The notes under the pieces are model-generated. The model saw only the letters and a list, made by a program, of their open reading frames with translations. It ran no database searches and was not told the DNA's origin. A stretch of 64,000 nt of DNA. Origin: CAVSKL01 sp963728475 [NCBI: Candidatus Eiseniibacteriota bacterium]. GTDB taxonomy: Bacteria > Eisenbacteria > RBG-16-71-46 > JABDJR01. Every line of letters begins with the position of its first letter. Within the stretch, counting starts at the first letter, position 1. The stretch lies in assembly GCA_963728475.1 (NCBI GenBank), contig CAVSKL010000002.1, forward strand, positions 62,001 to 126,000, read 5' to 3'. The translations under genes and the position numbers were made by a program. Below are positions 44,953 to 53,655 of this stretch, piece after piece.

Positions 44953-44982
44953 TTGACGGTCGTCCCCGGGGCGGTGGACACT
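44953..44982 (+). promoter_or_regulatory. Putative promoter of the GH15-HAD-zwf-opcA operon
   Basis: TTGACG (44953-44958) and GACACT (44977-44982) are 18 bases apart, 87 bases upstream of the GH15 ATG at 45069. Confidence 0.4.
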
Positions 44983-45068
44983 CACTGGGGCCCGCCGGGC
45001 CGGGGGCGGTCACGGCGGAGGTCCGGCGGAGTACTCATTCAAGCAATCGAACCCCTCCGGGAGGGAGC

Positions 45069-47036
45069 ATGCCTCGCGACATTCCCTTAGGCAACGGCTC
45101 GCTGCTCGTCAACTTCGACCGGAGCTACCAGATCCGCGACATCTACTGGCCCCACGTGGGCCAGGAGAACCACACCGCCGGCCATCCCTTCCGGTTCGGG
45201 GTGTGGGTGGACGGCGCCTTCCGGTGGACCGGCGACCCGGGATGGACGATCGCCCTCGACTACAGCGACGACACCCTCGTCGGCCGGAGCGAGCTGCGCC
45301 ACCCGGATCTGGGGCTCCGGCTGGTGAGCGAGGACGGGGTGGACTTCCACGAGAACCTCTACTTCCGCCGGATCACCGTTCACGACGAGACCGGCCGGAA
45401 CCGCGAGGTCCGTCTCTTCTTCTGCCACGACTTCCACATCTACGGGAACGAGGTCGGCGACTCCGCATACTACGAACCGGAGCGCGGAGCGGTGTTCCAC
45501 TACAAGGCCGAGCGCTGGTTCATGGTCAACACCGCCAAGGGCAAACCCGGTCGGTGGACGCTGGGGGTGGACCAGTGGGCGGTGGGGGTCAAGGAGACGG
45601 AGGGGAAGCAGGGGACCTGGGTGGACGCCGAGGACGGAACCCTCTCCGGGAACGCGGTGGCCCAGGGGAGCGTGGACTCCGCCGTGGCCCTGCACCTCGC
45701 GGTGGGCGGCGGGGCCTCGGCCGCCTGCTGGTACTGGATCGCGGTGGCGAAGAACTTCCCGGCCGTGGCCCGCGTGAACCGCATGGTCCGCGAACGCGGC
45801 CCGGAGTCGTTCCTGAACCGGACCTCGCACTACTGGCACCTCTGGGTCACCCGGCAGGAGACCGAGAGCATGGCCGACCTTCCCGGCGAGGTCGCCCGGC
45901 TCTACCGGAGGAGCCTCCTGGTGCTGCGCACCCAGATCGACGACGGCGGGGCGATCATCGCCGCCAACGACTACGACATCGCCCGCTACGCCCGCGACAC
46001 CTACTCCTACATGTGGCCGCGGGACGGCGCGCTGGTAGCCGCGGCGCTCATCGCCTCCGGGCACGCTTTCACCACCCGCCGCTTCTTCGACTTCTGCCGG
46101 GAGGTGGTGACCGAGGAGGGCTACCTCCTCCACAAGTACAACCCGGACGGCTCGCTCGCCTCCTCCTGGCACGCCTGGTACCAGGACGGGGTAAAGACCC
46201 TGCCGGTGCAGGAGGACGAGACCGCGCTGGTGCTGTGGGCGCTCTGGCGCCATTTCGAGCGCTTCCGCGACGTGGAGTTCATCAAGCCCCTCTACCGCGA
46301 TCTCATCGCCCGGGCCGCGGGGTGGATGCTCGCCTACCGGGATCCCAAGGACGGGCTGCCGGAGCCTTCCTGGGACCTGTGGGAGGAGCGGCGGGGAGTG
46401 CTGGCATGGACGGTGGGAGCGGTGTGGGGTGGGCTCGACGCCGCCGCGCGGTTCGCCGAGGCATTCGGCGAGGCCGATCTCGCCGCCCGCTGCCGCCGGG
46501 GCTGCGAGGAGCTGGCGGCGGGGGCCGAGGCGCGGCTGTGGTCGGAATCCGACCGGCGCTACCTGAGGATGGTGAACCGGACCGCCGGTGGGGGGCTTGA
46601 TCGGGACACCGTGGTGGACGCCTCGCTCATGGGGCTCTGGTACTTCGGGATGCTTCCCGCGGACCATCCCCACGTCCGGGCCACCATGGAGGCGGTGCGG
46701 GACCGGCTCACCGTGAAGACTCCGGTGGGGGGCGTCGCCCGCTACGAGGACGACCGCTACCAGCGGGCCTCGGACGACGTTCCCAACCCGTGGTTCATCT
46801 GCACCCTGTGGCTCGCCGAATGGACGATCGCGGTCGCCCGCTCGCGGGAGGACCTCGCCCCCGCCCGCGAAACCCTGGACTGGGCGGTCCAACACGCGCT
46901 TCCCAGCGGGATCATGGCCGAGCAGGTGCATCCCTACACCAACGCGCCCCTCTCGGTGAGCCCGCTCACCTGGAGCCATTCCACCCTGGTGGCCACGGTG
47001 CGGGAGTACGCGGCGCGATGGGAGGCCCTGCCATGA
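45069..47036 (+). CDS. Glycoside hydrolase family 15 (glucoamylase/trehalase-like)
   Basis: Encodes 655 residues without signal peptide, so cytoplasmic. The N-terminal ~270 residues form the beta-sandwich (MPRDIPLGNGSLLVNFD, IRDIYWPHVGQENH). The (alpha/alpha)6 barrel has YMWPRDGALVAAAL, SSWHAWYQDG, LPEPSWDLWEER (catalytic Glu) and GIMAEQVHPYTNAPLSVSPLTWSH (second Glu). Bacterial GH15 proteins of this size release glucose from alpha-glucans or trehalose. In an operon that leads to glucose-6-phosphate oxidation, and in a genome with a trehalose operon, either substrate makes sense. GGAGGG precedes the ATG, and the next gene overlaps by four bases. Confidence 0.92.
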   Translation: MPRDIPLGNGSLLVNFDRSYQIRDIYWPHVGQENHTAGHPFRFGVWVDGAFRWTGDPGWTIALDYSDDTLVGRSELRHPDLGLRLVSEDGVDFHENLYFRRITVHDETGRNREVRLFFCHDFHIYGNEVGDSAYYEPERGAVFHYKAERWFMVNTAKGKPGRWTLGVDQWAVGVKETEGKQGTWVDAEDGTLSGNAVAQGSVDSAVALHLAVGGGASAACWYWIAVAKNFPAVARVNRMVRERGPESFLNRTSHYWHLWVTRQETESMADLPGEVARLYRRSLLVLRTQIDDGGAIIAANDYDIARYARDTYSYMWPRDGALVAAALIASGHAFTTRRFFDFCREVVTEEGYLLHKYNPDGSLASSWHAWYQDGVKTLPVQEDETALVLWALWRHFERFRDVEFIKPLYRDLIARAAGWMLAYRDPKDGLPEPSWDLWEERRGVLAWTVGAVWGGLDAAARFAEAFGEADLAARCRRGCEELAAGAEARLWSESDRRYLRMVNRTAGGGLDRDTVVDASLMGLWYFGMLPADHPHVRATMEAVRDRLTVKTPVGGVARYEDDRYQRASDDVPNPWFICTLWLAEWTIAVARSREDLAPARETLDWAVQHALPSGIMAEQVHPYTNAPLSVSPLTWSHSTLVATVREYAARWEALP

Positions 47037-47809
47037 TCCGGCTGTTCATCTTCGACCTCGACGGAACCCTGGTCCGGACCGAAAAGCTCAAGGCCCTGTC
47101 CTACGCGCGCGCGGTGGAGGACCTCCGCCCCGGCAAGTTCACCGAGGACGAGGTCATGGACGCGTTCCGCGACTTCGTGGGGCGCTCGCGGAAGGACGTC
47201 TGCCTGGGACTGCTGGATCGGTTCAACCTCGAGGAGGCCGCCCGCGGCCGCATGAAGGACTACGACGCCAAGGAGCCCTGGGAAGGGTTGGCGGGGGTGC
47301 GGCTCGGTTACTACGCCGGGATCGCCCACGACCCGGAGGTGATTCGCCGGAACGGCCGGCCTCACACGATCGGCCTCGCCCGCCGGGCGCGGCTGGCCGG
47401 CTGCCGGACGGCGCTGGCCACCACCTCCCACCGGGAGCAGGTGGACCGGGTGATCGACGCGCTCGGTCTCGCCGCCGTGTTCGACCGGATCGCCGCCTAC
47501 GAGGACGTGGCCCGCACCAAGCCCGATCCCGAGATCTACAACCTGCTCCTCACCGAGTTCGGGTTTCAGGCCGACCAGGCCCTGGCCATCGAGGACTCCC
47601 CGTCCGGGGTGCGGTCCGCGCTCGCCGCCGGGGTGCCGGTGGTGGCCCTGGCCACCTCCTTCACCCGGGAGCGGCTGGCCGAGGCGCATCTTCTTCCCCC
47701 CGAGCGGGTGGCGGCGGGGGACGAGCACCTGCCCGGGACGGTGGAGCGGGCCGCCCCCGATTCCTGTCTGGGACGCGGCACCGAAGGCACGGAAGGAAGC
47801 AACTCATGA
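47033..47809 (+). CDS. HAD-superfamily hydrolase, beta-phosphoglucomutase/phosphatase-like
   Basis: Encodes 258 residues. Motif I is FIFDLDGTLVRTE (nucleophile and acid Asp), motif II is ALATTSHRE, the motif III lysine lies in ARTKPDPEIY, and motif IV is AIEDSPSGVRSALAAGVPVVAL. The cap is helical, as in the beta-PGM group. It may act on a sugar phosphate such as beta-glucose 1-phosphate. It sits between GH15 and zwf with four-base overlaps on both sides, so it is firmly part of the sugar operon. Confidence 0.88.
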   Translation: MIRLFIFDLDGTLVRTEKLKALSYARAVEDLRPGKFTEDEVMDAFRDFVGRSRKDVCLGLLDRFNLEEAARGRMKDYDAKEPWEGLAGVRLGYYAGIAHDPEVIRRNGRPHTIGLARRARLAGCRTALATTSHREQVDRVIDALGLAAVFDRIAAYEDVARTKPDPEIYNLLLTEFGFQADQALAIEDSPSGVRSALAAGVPVVALATSFTRERLAEAHLLPPERVAAGDEHLPGTVERAAPDSCLGRGTEGTEGSNS

Positions 47810-49368
47810 ACGACAAGGCGGCGGCCGGGACCGCGGAGAGCGCCAACCCGCTCCGGCGGGGCCAGGAACTGACCCGCGAGACCATCCCCTGCACCATGGT
47901 GATCTTCGGGGCCACCGGCGACCTGACCGCGCGCAAGCTGGTTCCCGCGATCTACAACCTGTCCTGGGAGGGGTTGCTCCACCCCGACACCAGCATCGTG
48001 GGGTTCGCGCGCCGCGACTGGGATGACGGGCGGTTCCGGTCCCTCATGCGGGAGGCGGTGGAGGAGCACTCGCGGCGGAAGCCGGTCGACGACGAGGTCT
48101 GGAGCCAGCTTTGCGACGACATGGTCTTCGTGCGCGGGGAGTTCCAGGAGGAGAGCGCCTACCGGGACCTGGCGGTGACCCTGGAGGGGATCGACCGGGC
48201 CCGGAACCACCCCGGCTGCCACCTCTTCTACCTGGCCACCCCCCCCAGCGCGTACCCGGAGATCGTGCGGAACCTCGGCCGGGCCGGCCTGGTCCGCGGG
48301 GTGGACGATCCCGGGTGGACCCGCATCGTGGTGGAGAAGCCGTTCGGCCGCGACCTCGACACCGCCCGGGAGCTGAACGGCGTCCTCAACTCCGTCTTCG
48401 ACGAGGACCAGGTCTTCCGCATCGACCACTACCTGGGGAAGGAGACGGTACAGAACATCCTGGTGTTCCGGCTGGAGAACGGGATCTTCGAGCCGCTCTG
48501 GAACCGCCACCACGTGGACCAGGTCCAGATCACGGTGGCGGAATCGGAGGGGGTGGGAACCCGGGCCGGGTTCTACGAGGAGGCGGGGGTGGTCCGGGAC
48601 ATGCTCCAGAACCACATGATGCAGCTCCTGACCCTGGTCGCCATGGAGCCCCCGTTTCGCTTCGCCGCCCGTGCGGTACGCGACGAGAAGGCCAAGGTGC
48701 TGCGCTCCATCCGCCCCTTCACCCCCGCCGACGTGAGCCGCTACGTGGTGCGCGGCCAGTACGGACCCGGGGTGACGGGCGGGAAGGAAGTGCCGGGGTA
48801 CCGCGACGAGAAGGGGGTGGCCCCGGATTCGAGGACCGACACCTACCTCGCCGCCCGGTTCCTGGTCGACAACTGGCGCTGGGCCGGCGTTCCCTTCTAC
48901 CTGCGCTCGGGCAAGCGCCTCCCCAAGCGCGCCACCGAGGTGGCCATCGTCTTCCGCACCCCGCCCTACGACCTCTTCCAGGGCGGGGGGCAGGCCAAGC
49001 CCCGGGCCAACGTGCTGCGGCTGCGCATCCAGCCCGACGAGGGGATCTCCCTCGCCTTCGAGTCCAAGGCCCCCGGGCAGGTCCTTCACATCGAAGAGGT
49101 GCGGATGGACTTCTTCTACGCGACCTCCTTCGGGAAGGAACCGCCCGAGGCGTACGAGCGGCTCCTCCTCGACGCCATCCTCGGCGATTCCACCCTGTTC
49201 TCCCGGCGGGACGAGGTGGAGCTGGCCTGGTCGATCGTGGACAGCATCGTCGGCGCCTGGGATGCCGACCCCGGCGACCGCCCGCACGCCTACGAAGCGG
49301 GGAGCTGGGGCCCCCAGGCGGCGGACGCGCTGCTCGAGCGGGAGGGGACGCGATGGTTGCGGATATGA
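47806..49368 (+). CDS. zwf: Glucose-6-phosphate 1-dehydrogenase
   Basis: Encodes 520 residues. NADP-binding FGATGDLTARKLVPA is at residues ~40-54. IVVEKPFGRDL and the active-site RIDHYLGKETVQN follow. The C-terminal domain has RWAGVPFYLRSGKRLPKRATEV and ends DALLEREGTRWLRI. It oxidises glucose 6-phosphate to 6-phosphogluconolactone. The ATG overlaps the HAD stop. The OpcA-like gene starts inside its 3' end, and pgl follows, giving the Actinobacteria/cyanobacteria-like order zwf-opcA-pgl. Confidence 0.96.
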   Translation: MNDKAAAGTAESANPLRRGQELTRETIPCTMVIFGATGDLTARKLVPAIYNLSWEGLLHPDTSIVGFARRDWDDGRFRSLMREAVEEHSRRKPVDDEVWSQLCDDMVFVRGEFQEESAYRDLAVTLEGIDRARNHPGCHLFYLATPPSAYPEIVRNLGRAGLVRGVDDPGWTRIVVEKPFGRDLDTARELNGVLNSVFDEDQVFRIDHYLGKETVQNILVFRLENGIFEPLWNRHHVDQVQITVAESEGVGTRAGFYEEAGVVRDMLQNHMMQLLTLVAMEPPFRFAARAVRDEKAKVLRSIRPFTPADVSRYVVRGQYGPGVTGGKEVPGYRDEKGVAPDSRTDTYLAARFLVDNWRWAGVPFYLRSGKRLPKRATEVAIVFRTPPYDLFQGGGQAKPRANVLRLRIQPDEGISLAFESKAPGQVLHIEEVRMDFFYATSFGKEPPEAYERLLLDAILGDSTLFSRRDEVELAWSIVDSIVGAWDADPGDRPHAYEAGSWGPQAADALLEREGTRWLRI

Positions 49369-50477
49369 GAGCCGGCGATCACGGCGGGGTGGTGCATCTC
49401 GGCGAGCGCGCCCCCCGCGGCCTGGAGGTGGAGGGGTTGAAGCACGACCTGGCCGCGCTCTGGAAGGAGGAAGGAGCCGCCCGGGCGGGAGAGGGCGCGG
49501 TCACCCGGGTCTGCCATTCCACCCTGGTCGTGCCCCTGGGAAACGGCGACGAGGAACACGACCTCATCGACGACATCATCCGGCTCTTCCCGTCGCGGAT
49601 CATCGCGGTCCATGCCGACGCCGGGCGGCCCCGCGGCGACGCCGAGGCCTGGGTGAGCGCCTCCTGCAGCCGGGGCTCCGACGGCGGTTCCCTAGTCTGC
49701 TGCGAGACCATCCACGTGGCCGCCGGGCCGGGGACCGGGCGGCTGGTGGTGAGCGCGATCCGTTCGCTGAGCGTGGGGGGGGTGCCGGTGGTGGTCCTGT
49801 CCGAACCGGTGTCCCCGCTCGAGGTGGACTGGATCGAGGCCCTGGACGGCCACCTCGACCTGGTGCTGGGTGACGGCGTCTACCTCGAACCGGATGCCGG
49901 GGTCGGGCTCTGGCGGCGGTGCCTGGAGGACGGGGGAGCCCCTCCCGATTATCGCGACCTCCTCTGGACCCGGCTGGCCGACTGGCGGCGGGCGCTGGCC
50001 CTCCCCTTCGACCCCCCCGGCGAGGCGGCGGCGCTCGCCTCGGTGACTGCGGTGGAGATGGAGGTGGCGCGCGGTCCGGGGTGGCTGCTCAAGGGATGGC
50101 TTCTGGCCGGCTGGCTCGCCTCGCGGCTGGACTGGAAGTGGTTCGGCGGCGAGGACGCGCCGGATCGCCTGCGCTTCCGCGGCCCTGCCGGCCCGGTCGA
50201 GTTCCGGACGGTGGCGCGTAACGCCGGGGACGACCCCGCCGCCGCGCTCTCGGTGACCATGGAATTTGCCGGACGTCCCGCCATCCGCTGGCGCAGGCTG
50301 GCCGAGGAGCGGGCGATCGTGGTGGAAAGCGGGGGGGAGCGCCTCTCCCGCCTCAATCAGTCCAAGATGAGCCGGGCTTCGGCGGTGGTGCGGGAGATTC
50401 ACCGGCACGCCCCCGACCCGGTGGCGGCGGAGGCGATGGCCTCGGCGGTCCGCTTCCGCGATACCCTGGGGAACTGA
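49353..50477 (+). CDS. opcA: OpcA-like glucose-6-phosphate dehydrogenase assembly protein
   Basis: Encodes 374 residues. The family shows up in VCHSTLVVPLGNG, SRIIAVHADAG and HVAAGPGTGRLVVSAIRSLSVGGVPVVVLS, in the LLWTRLADWR segment, and in LLKGWLLAGWLASRLDW, with position between zwf and pgl. OpcA proteins activate or assemble glucose-6-phosphate dehydrogenase and transmit redox control in cyanobacteria. The ATG at 49353 has GGGAGGGG upstream and lies 16 bases inside zwf; the alternative ATG at 49365 overlaps the zwf stop by four bases. Confidence 0.87.
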   Translation: MVADMRAGDHGGVVHLGERAPRGLEVEGLKHDLAALWKEEGAARAGEGAVTRVCHSTLVVPLGNGDEEHDLIDDIIRLFPSRIIAVHADAGRPRGDAEAWVSASCSRGSDGGSLVCCETIHVAAGPGTGRLVVSAIRSLSVGGVPVVVLSEPVSPLEVDWIEALDGHLDLVLGDGVYLEPDAGVGLWRRCLEDGGAPPDYRDLLWTRLADWRRALALPFDPPGEAAALASVTAVEMEVARGPGWLLKGWLLAGWLASRLDWKWFGGEDAPDRLRFRGPAGPVEFRTVARNAGDDPAAALSVTMEFAGRPAIRWRRLAEERAIVVESGGERLSRLNQSKMSRASAVVREIHRHAPDPVAAEAMASAVRFRDTLGN

Positions 50478-50487
50478 CCCGGCGGCC

Positions 50488-50496
50488 TGCTACACT
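50488..50496 (+). promoter_or_regulatory. Extended -10 promoter before pgl
   Basis: TGCTACACT is an extended -10 between the opcA stop and the pgl GTG at 50519. It would allow pgl and the genes after it to be transcribed apart from zwf. Confidence 0.45.
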
Positions 50497-50518
50497 GGGC
50501 GGTTTTGAGGAGAACCCC

Positions 50519-51283
50519 GTGACCGATCCGTTGCCCGGAGGCCGGGAAATCAAGATCTTCCCCGACAAACTCTCCCTCATGGAGGGAGGCGCGGAGTTCA
50601 TGGCCGCCCAGCTCGGAGCCAACGAGGGGGGGGTCCGGGTCGCCCTCTCCGGCGGCCATACCCCGATCCCGTTCTACGCCCGGCTCTCGGCGCCCACCCT
50701 GCGGGCGATGGTGAACTGGAGGAAGGTCCGGTTCACCATGATCGACGAGCGCTGCGTCCCCCCGGACCACGAGGAGTCCAATTTCCGCATGGCCCGCGAG
50801 ACGCTCCTCGGCCCGCTGGACATCCCCGCCGACCGGTTCATCCGGTTCCGGGGGGAGGACCCGCCGGAAAAGGCGGCGGAGAAGGCGCACAAGATGCTCC
50901 TGGCCTGGGCGCAACGGGTGCCGCTTTTCGACCTGGTGTTCCTGGGCCTGGGCGAGGACGGGCACGTGGCCTCGCTCTTTCCCGCCGACCGGTGGCCCGA
51001 TTTCGGCACCCGGCTCGCCGCCGCCACCCGCCACCCCAGCGGCCAGAACCGGATCACCCTGACTCCGCGCGCGCTCCGCTCCACCCGCGCCACCATGCTG
51101 CTGGTCACCGGCGAGAACAAGGCCGGGGCGGTGCGCGACACCCTGGCCGCGACCGAACCGTCGCCGCGGCATCCCGCCACCATGGTGCTCCCCCCCGGAG
51201 GGAAGGTGGTGTGGATGATCGACGAGGCGGCGGCGGCGGAGCTTCCGCCCGTCCTGCGGGAGGCGGCCTCGTCGGAACGCTGA
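50519..51283 (+). CDS. pgl: 6-phosphogluconolactonase
   Basis: Encodes 254 residues, starting at GTG with GAGGAG upstream. Diagnostic segments are VALSGGHTPIPFYARL, FTMIDERCVPPDHEESNFRM and VFLGLGEDGHVASLFP. It hydrolyses the lactone made by Zwf to 6-phosphogluconate. The order zwf-opcA-pgl supports the role. Its stop overlaps the next ATG by one base (TGATG). Confidence 0.94.
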   Translation: MTDPLPGGREIKIFPDKLSLMEGGAEFMAAQLGANEGGVRVALSGGHTPIPFYARLSAPTLRAMVNWRKVRFTMIDERCVPPDHEESNFRMARETLLGPLDIPADRFIRFRGEDPPEKAAEKAHKMLLAWAQRVPLFDLVFLGLGEDGHVASLFPADRWPDFGTRLAAATRHPSGQNRITLTPRALRSTRATMLLVTGENKAGAVRDTLAATEPSPRHPATMVLPPGGKVVWMIDEAAAAELPPVLREAASSER

Positions 51284-52146
51284 TGCGCGCCCGCGCCGCC
51301 GCGGCGTTGCTGGCCCTGGCGCTCACCGCCGCCGCGGCGGGAGCGGCGGCGGCCGGGGCCTGGCTCCAGGAGCCCGGCACCGCCTACCTTCGCCTGAGCG
51401 CGGGCCTCCTCTCCACCCGCGAACGCTTCGATCCCGGGGGACACCGCGTCCCCTTCGATCAGGCCGGCGGGGGATATCGCGACACCCGCTATCGCGATCT
51501 GGCGTCGACTCTCTACGCCGAGGTCGGGGTGGCTCCCGGATGGAACCTGGTCGCCGCCTCCACCTGGAAGCGGCTCCGCGCGGTCCAGCCCTCGGCGGTG
51601 TTCACCACCTACGGGTTCTCGGATCTCTCGGTGGGGGTCAAGCGCGGCCTCTACCGCGGCGGCCGCGCGGCGGCCTCGGTGCTGGTGTCGGCGACCGTGC
51701 CCACCGGATACGACCCGTCCGAGTATCCCGCGCTCGGCTCCAACGTGGCCGACTACGGGCTGGCGGTCTCGGCGGGCGGCTCCGCGGGCGGATTCTGGGG
51801 AACCGGCGACCTCGGCTACCTTCTCCGGGGCGGTCCCTTCCGCGACCAGGTGACGGGGTCGGTGGGAGGCGGGTTCGCGGTGGGTTCGCGGATCGGGATC
51901 CGGGCCGAGGCCCGGGGCGGCCTCGCGGTGGGTCCGAGGCCCCGCGCCGGGGCCACCGCGCGATTCGATCCCGCCGCCGTCGACCCCAGCCACCTGGAGC
52001 TAGCCGAAACCGCGGCGTTCGAGCTGGGACGGGGAGTCGCGGTCGAGGCCGAAGCGCGGACCACGGTGTGGGGCGAGAACACCCTCACCGGCACCCGGTG
52101 GAGCCTGGCCCTGGCCACCTCCCCCGCGCTCCGGTGGCGTCGATGA
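51283..52146 (+). CDS. Outer-membrane protein (transporter/porin-like barrel)
   Basis: Encodes 287 residues with an Ala-rich signal peptide (cut near residue 25). The mature part is a set of amphipathic strands (AYLRLSAGLLSTRERFDPGG, YAEVGVAPGWNLVAASTWKR, DLSVGVKRGLYRGG, ASVLVSATVPTGYD), as in MetA-pathway or transporter-like barrels. No exact family is assigned. It is coupled to pgl upstream (1-base overlap) and to an FN3 lipoprotein downstream (4 bases). Any metabolic link to pgl is unclear. Confidence 0.75.
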   Translation: MRARAAAALLALALTAAAAGAAAAGAWLQEPGTAYLRLSAGLLSTRERFDPGGHRVPFDQAGGGYRDTRYRDLASTLYAEVGVAPGWNLVAASTWKRLRAVQPSAVFTTYGFSDLSVGVKRGLYRGGRAAASVLVSATVPTGYDPSEYPALGSNVADYGLAVSAGGSAGGFWGTGDLGYLLRGGPFRDQVTGSVGGGFAVGSRIGIRAEARGGLAVGPRPRAGATARFDPAAVDPSHLELAETAAFELGRGVAVEAEARTTVWGENTLTGTRWSLALATSPALRWRR

Positions 52147-52832
52147 GCCGGGGGAGGGGTTCGGTGGCGGTCCTGGCGCTGCTGATCGGCGCCGCCGGCT
52201 GCGGCCACTCCGTGACCCCCACCGGCGACTTCCGCGACCCGGGATCGGTGCCGCGGCCTCTCGACCCCGACGCCCGCGCGATCAACACCGGGGTGCTGGT
52301 GAGCTGGTTCGCGGATGCCGGCGTCTTCGCGATCATCGACGGCTGGTACGTGTATCGCGCTCCCGCTCCCGACGGAGCCTTCGTCCGGCTCACCCCGGCG
52401 CCCCTGGTCGAGCAGAGCTTCTTCGACGCGGAGGTGAGCGGGGGGGCCACCTACCGCTACCGGGTGACCGCGGTCACCCCCGCGGGTCTCGAGAGCTTTC
52501 CCACCGATCCGGTCACGGTGACGGTGGACTTCGTCCCGCCGGCGCCTCCCACCGGAATCGCCGCGGCGGCCGAGCCCAACCCGGTGACCGGCGCCCCCCA
52601 GGTCCGCGTCTGGTGGAACGCCTCGCCCGAGCCGGACTTCGACCACTACAACCTCTTCCGCGACCCCCCCGTCCCCGGGCTCCCGGTGGTGACCGATCTT
52701 CACGACCCCGGGTACGTGGACATCGAGGTGGAGCCGGGAGCCGCCTATCGCTACTGGGTCACCGCCTGGGACCGGAGCGCCAACGCCTCCGCCGCCGCCG
52801 ACACCGCCTTGGTCACGGTGCCGCGACCCTAG
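52143..52832 (+). CDS. Lipoprotein with two FN3-like domains
   Basis: Encodes 229 residues. The lipobox is in LLIGAAGCGHS. Two ~90-residue fibronectin-type-III-like domains follow: the first has GVLVSWFADAG, DGWYVYRAPAPDGAF and YRYRVTAVTPAG; the second, in parallel, has VRVWWNASPEPDFDHYNLFR and YRYWVTAWDRSAN. Likely surface or periplasmic binding scaffold; ligand unknown. Its stop codon overlaps the stop of a convergent methyltransferase remnant. Confidence 0.8.
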   Translation: MSRGRGSVAVLALLIGAAGCGHSVTPTGDFRDPGSVPRPLDPDARAINTGVLVSWFADAGVFAIIDGWYVYRAPAPDGAFVRLTPAPLVEQSFFDAEVSGGATYRYRVTAVTPAGLESFPTDPVTVTVDFVPPAPPTGIAAAAEPNPVTGAPQVRVWWNASPEPDFDHYNLFRDPPVPGLPVVTDLHDPGYVDIEVEPGAAYRYWVTAWDRSANASAAADTALVTVPRP

Positions 52833-52954
52833 CCGCGGGGCGATCTCCAGGGATTGAACACCAGGATGAGCCGCCCGTCGGGCCGGAGGCAGCGCCTCAT
52901 CTCCCGAAGCGCGGCCCGGGGATCGGGGAAATGCTCGACCTCCAGTTTGCCATG
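52829..52954 (-). pseudogene. C-terminal remnant of a SAM methyltransferase gene
   Basis: On the minus strand an open frame reads HGKLEVEHFPDPRAALREM, then RRCLRPDGRLILVFNPWR, ending at TAG 52829. This matches the EHxPDPxxALREMxRxLRPGGRLI motif of class I methyltransferases. There is no start codon and no SAM-binding motif I; upstream it runs into the start of the divergent ATP-grasp gene. It is therefore the broken end of a lost gene. Confidence 0.65.
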
Positions 52955-52989
52955 GGGCGGCCGGTTCCCGGCTGGTATGCTCCCCCGCG

Positions 52990-53655
52990 ATGCGCATCTG
53001 CCTCCTCACCAACCAGGAACTGGACGCCGACCCGTTCCCCGCCGACGACTGGCCCTGCGATCCCCGCCCTTTCTTCCCCGAGGCGGAATGGCACCTGGCC
53101 ACCCTGACCGACAACCGGAGCTCGGTGGAGCGGGTGACCCGGCTCATCGCGGAGGGGTACGATCTCTTCTTCAACCTCTGCGACGGGGCGGCCGACCAGA
53201 GCATCCCCGGGATCGAGGTGGTCCGGACCCTGGAGGAACACGGGGTGGCGTTCACCGGCGCGACCTCGGACTTCTACGAGCCCACCCGGGAGATGATGAA
53301 GGAGGCCTGCCGCCGGGAAGGGATCGCCACCCCCGCCTACGTGCTGGCCCGGGACGCCGCCGACGTGGAGCGCGCCGCGTCCGTCCTCCGGTTCCCGCTC
53401 TTCGTCAAGCACCACAGCAGCTACTCCAGCGTGGCGCTGAGCCGCCGGTCGCGGGTGATGAGCCCCGCCGGACTCCGCCGGCAGGCGAGGAAGATCATGT
53501 CGCGGTTCGGCGCGGCGCTGATCGAGGAGTACGTGGAGGGCACCGAGTGCACGGTGCTGGTGGCCGAGAACCCCGAGGATCCCCGGCGCCCCACCGCCTA
53601 CACCCCGCTCCAGTACCGCTTCCCCCGGGGGAGAGCTTCAAGCACGCGCGAATGA
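52990..53655 (+). CDS. ATP-grasp ligase (D-Ala-D-Ala ligase-like), N-terminal part of frameshifted gene
   Basis: Encodes 221 residues before a premature stop. It has the pre-ATP-grasp and central domains of the D-alanine-D-alanine-ligase family: DLFFNLCDGAADQSIPGIEVV, FTGATSDFYEPTREMMKEACR, PLFVKHHSSYSS and ALIEEYVEGTECTVLV. One C missing from the five-C run at 53622-53626 breaks the frame; adding it joins the rest at 53652-54032 to give a full 347-residue protein. No ribosome site precedes the ATG. Whether it joins D-Ala residues or another pair of carboxylate and amine is open. Confidence 0.75.
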   Translation: MRICLLTNQELDADPFPADDWPCDPRPFFPEAEWHLATLTDNRSSVERVTRLIAEGYDLFFNLCDGAADQSIPGIEVVRTLEEHGVAFTGATSDFYEPTREMMKEACRREGIATPAYVLARDAADVERAASVLRFPLFVKHHSSYSSVALSRRSRVMSPAGLRRQARKIMSRFGAALIEEYVEGTECTVLVAENPEDPRRPTAYTPLQYRFPRGRASSTRE

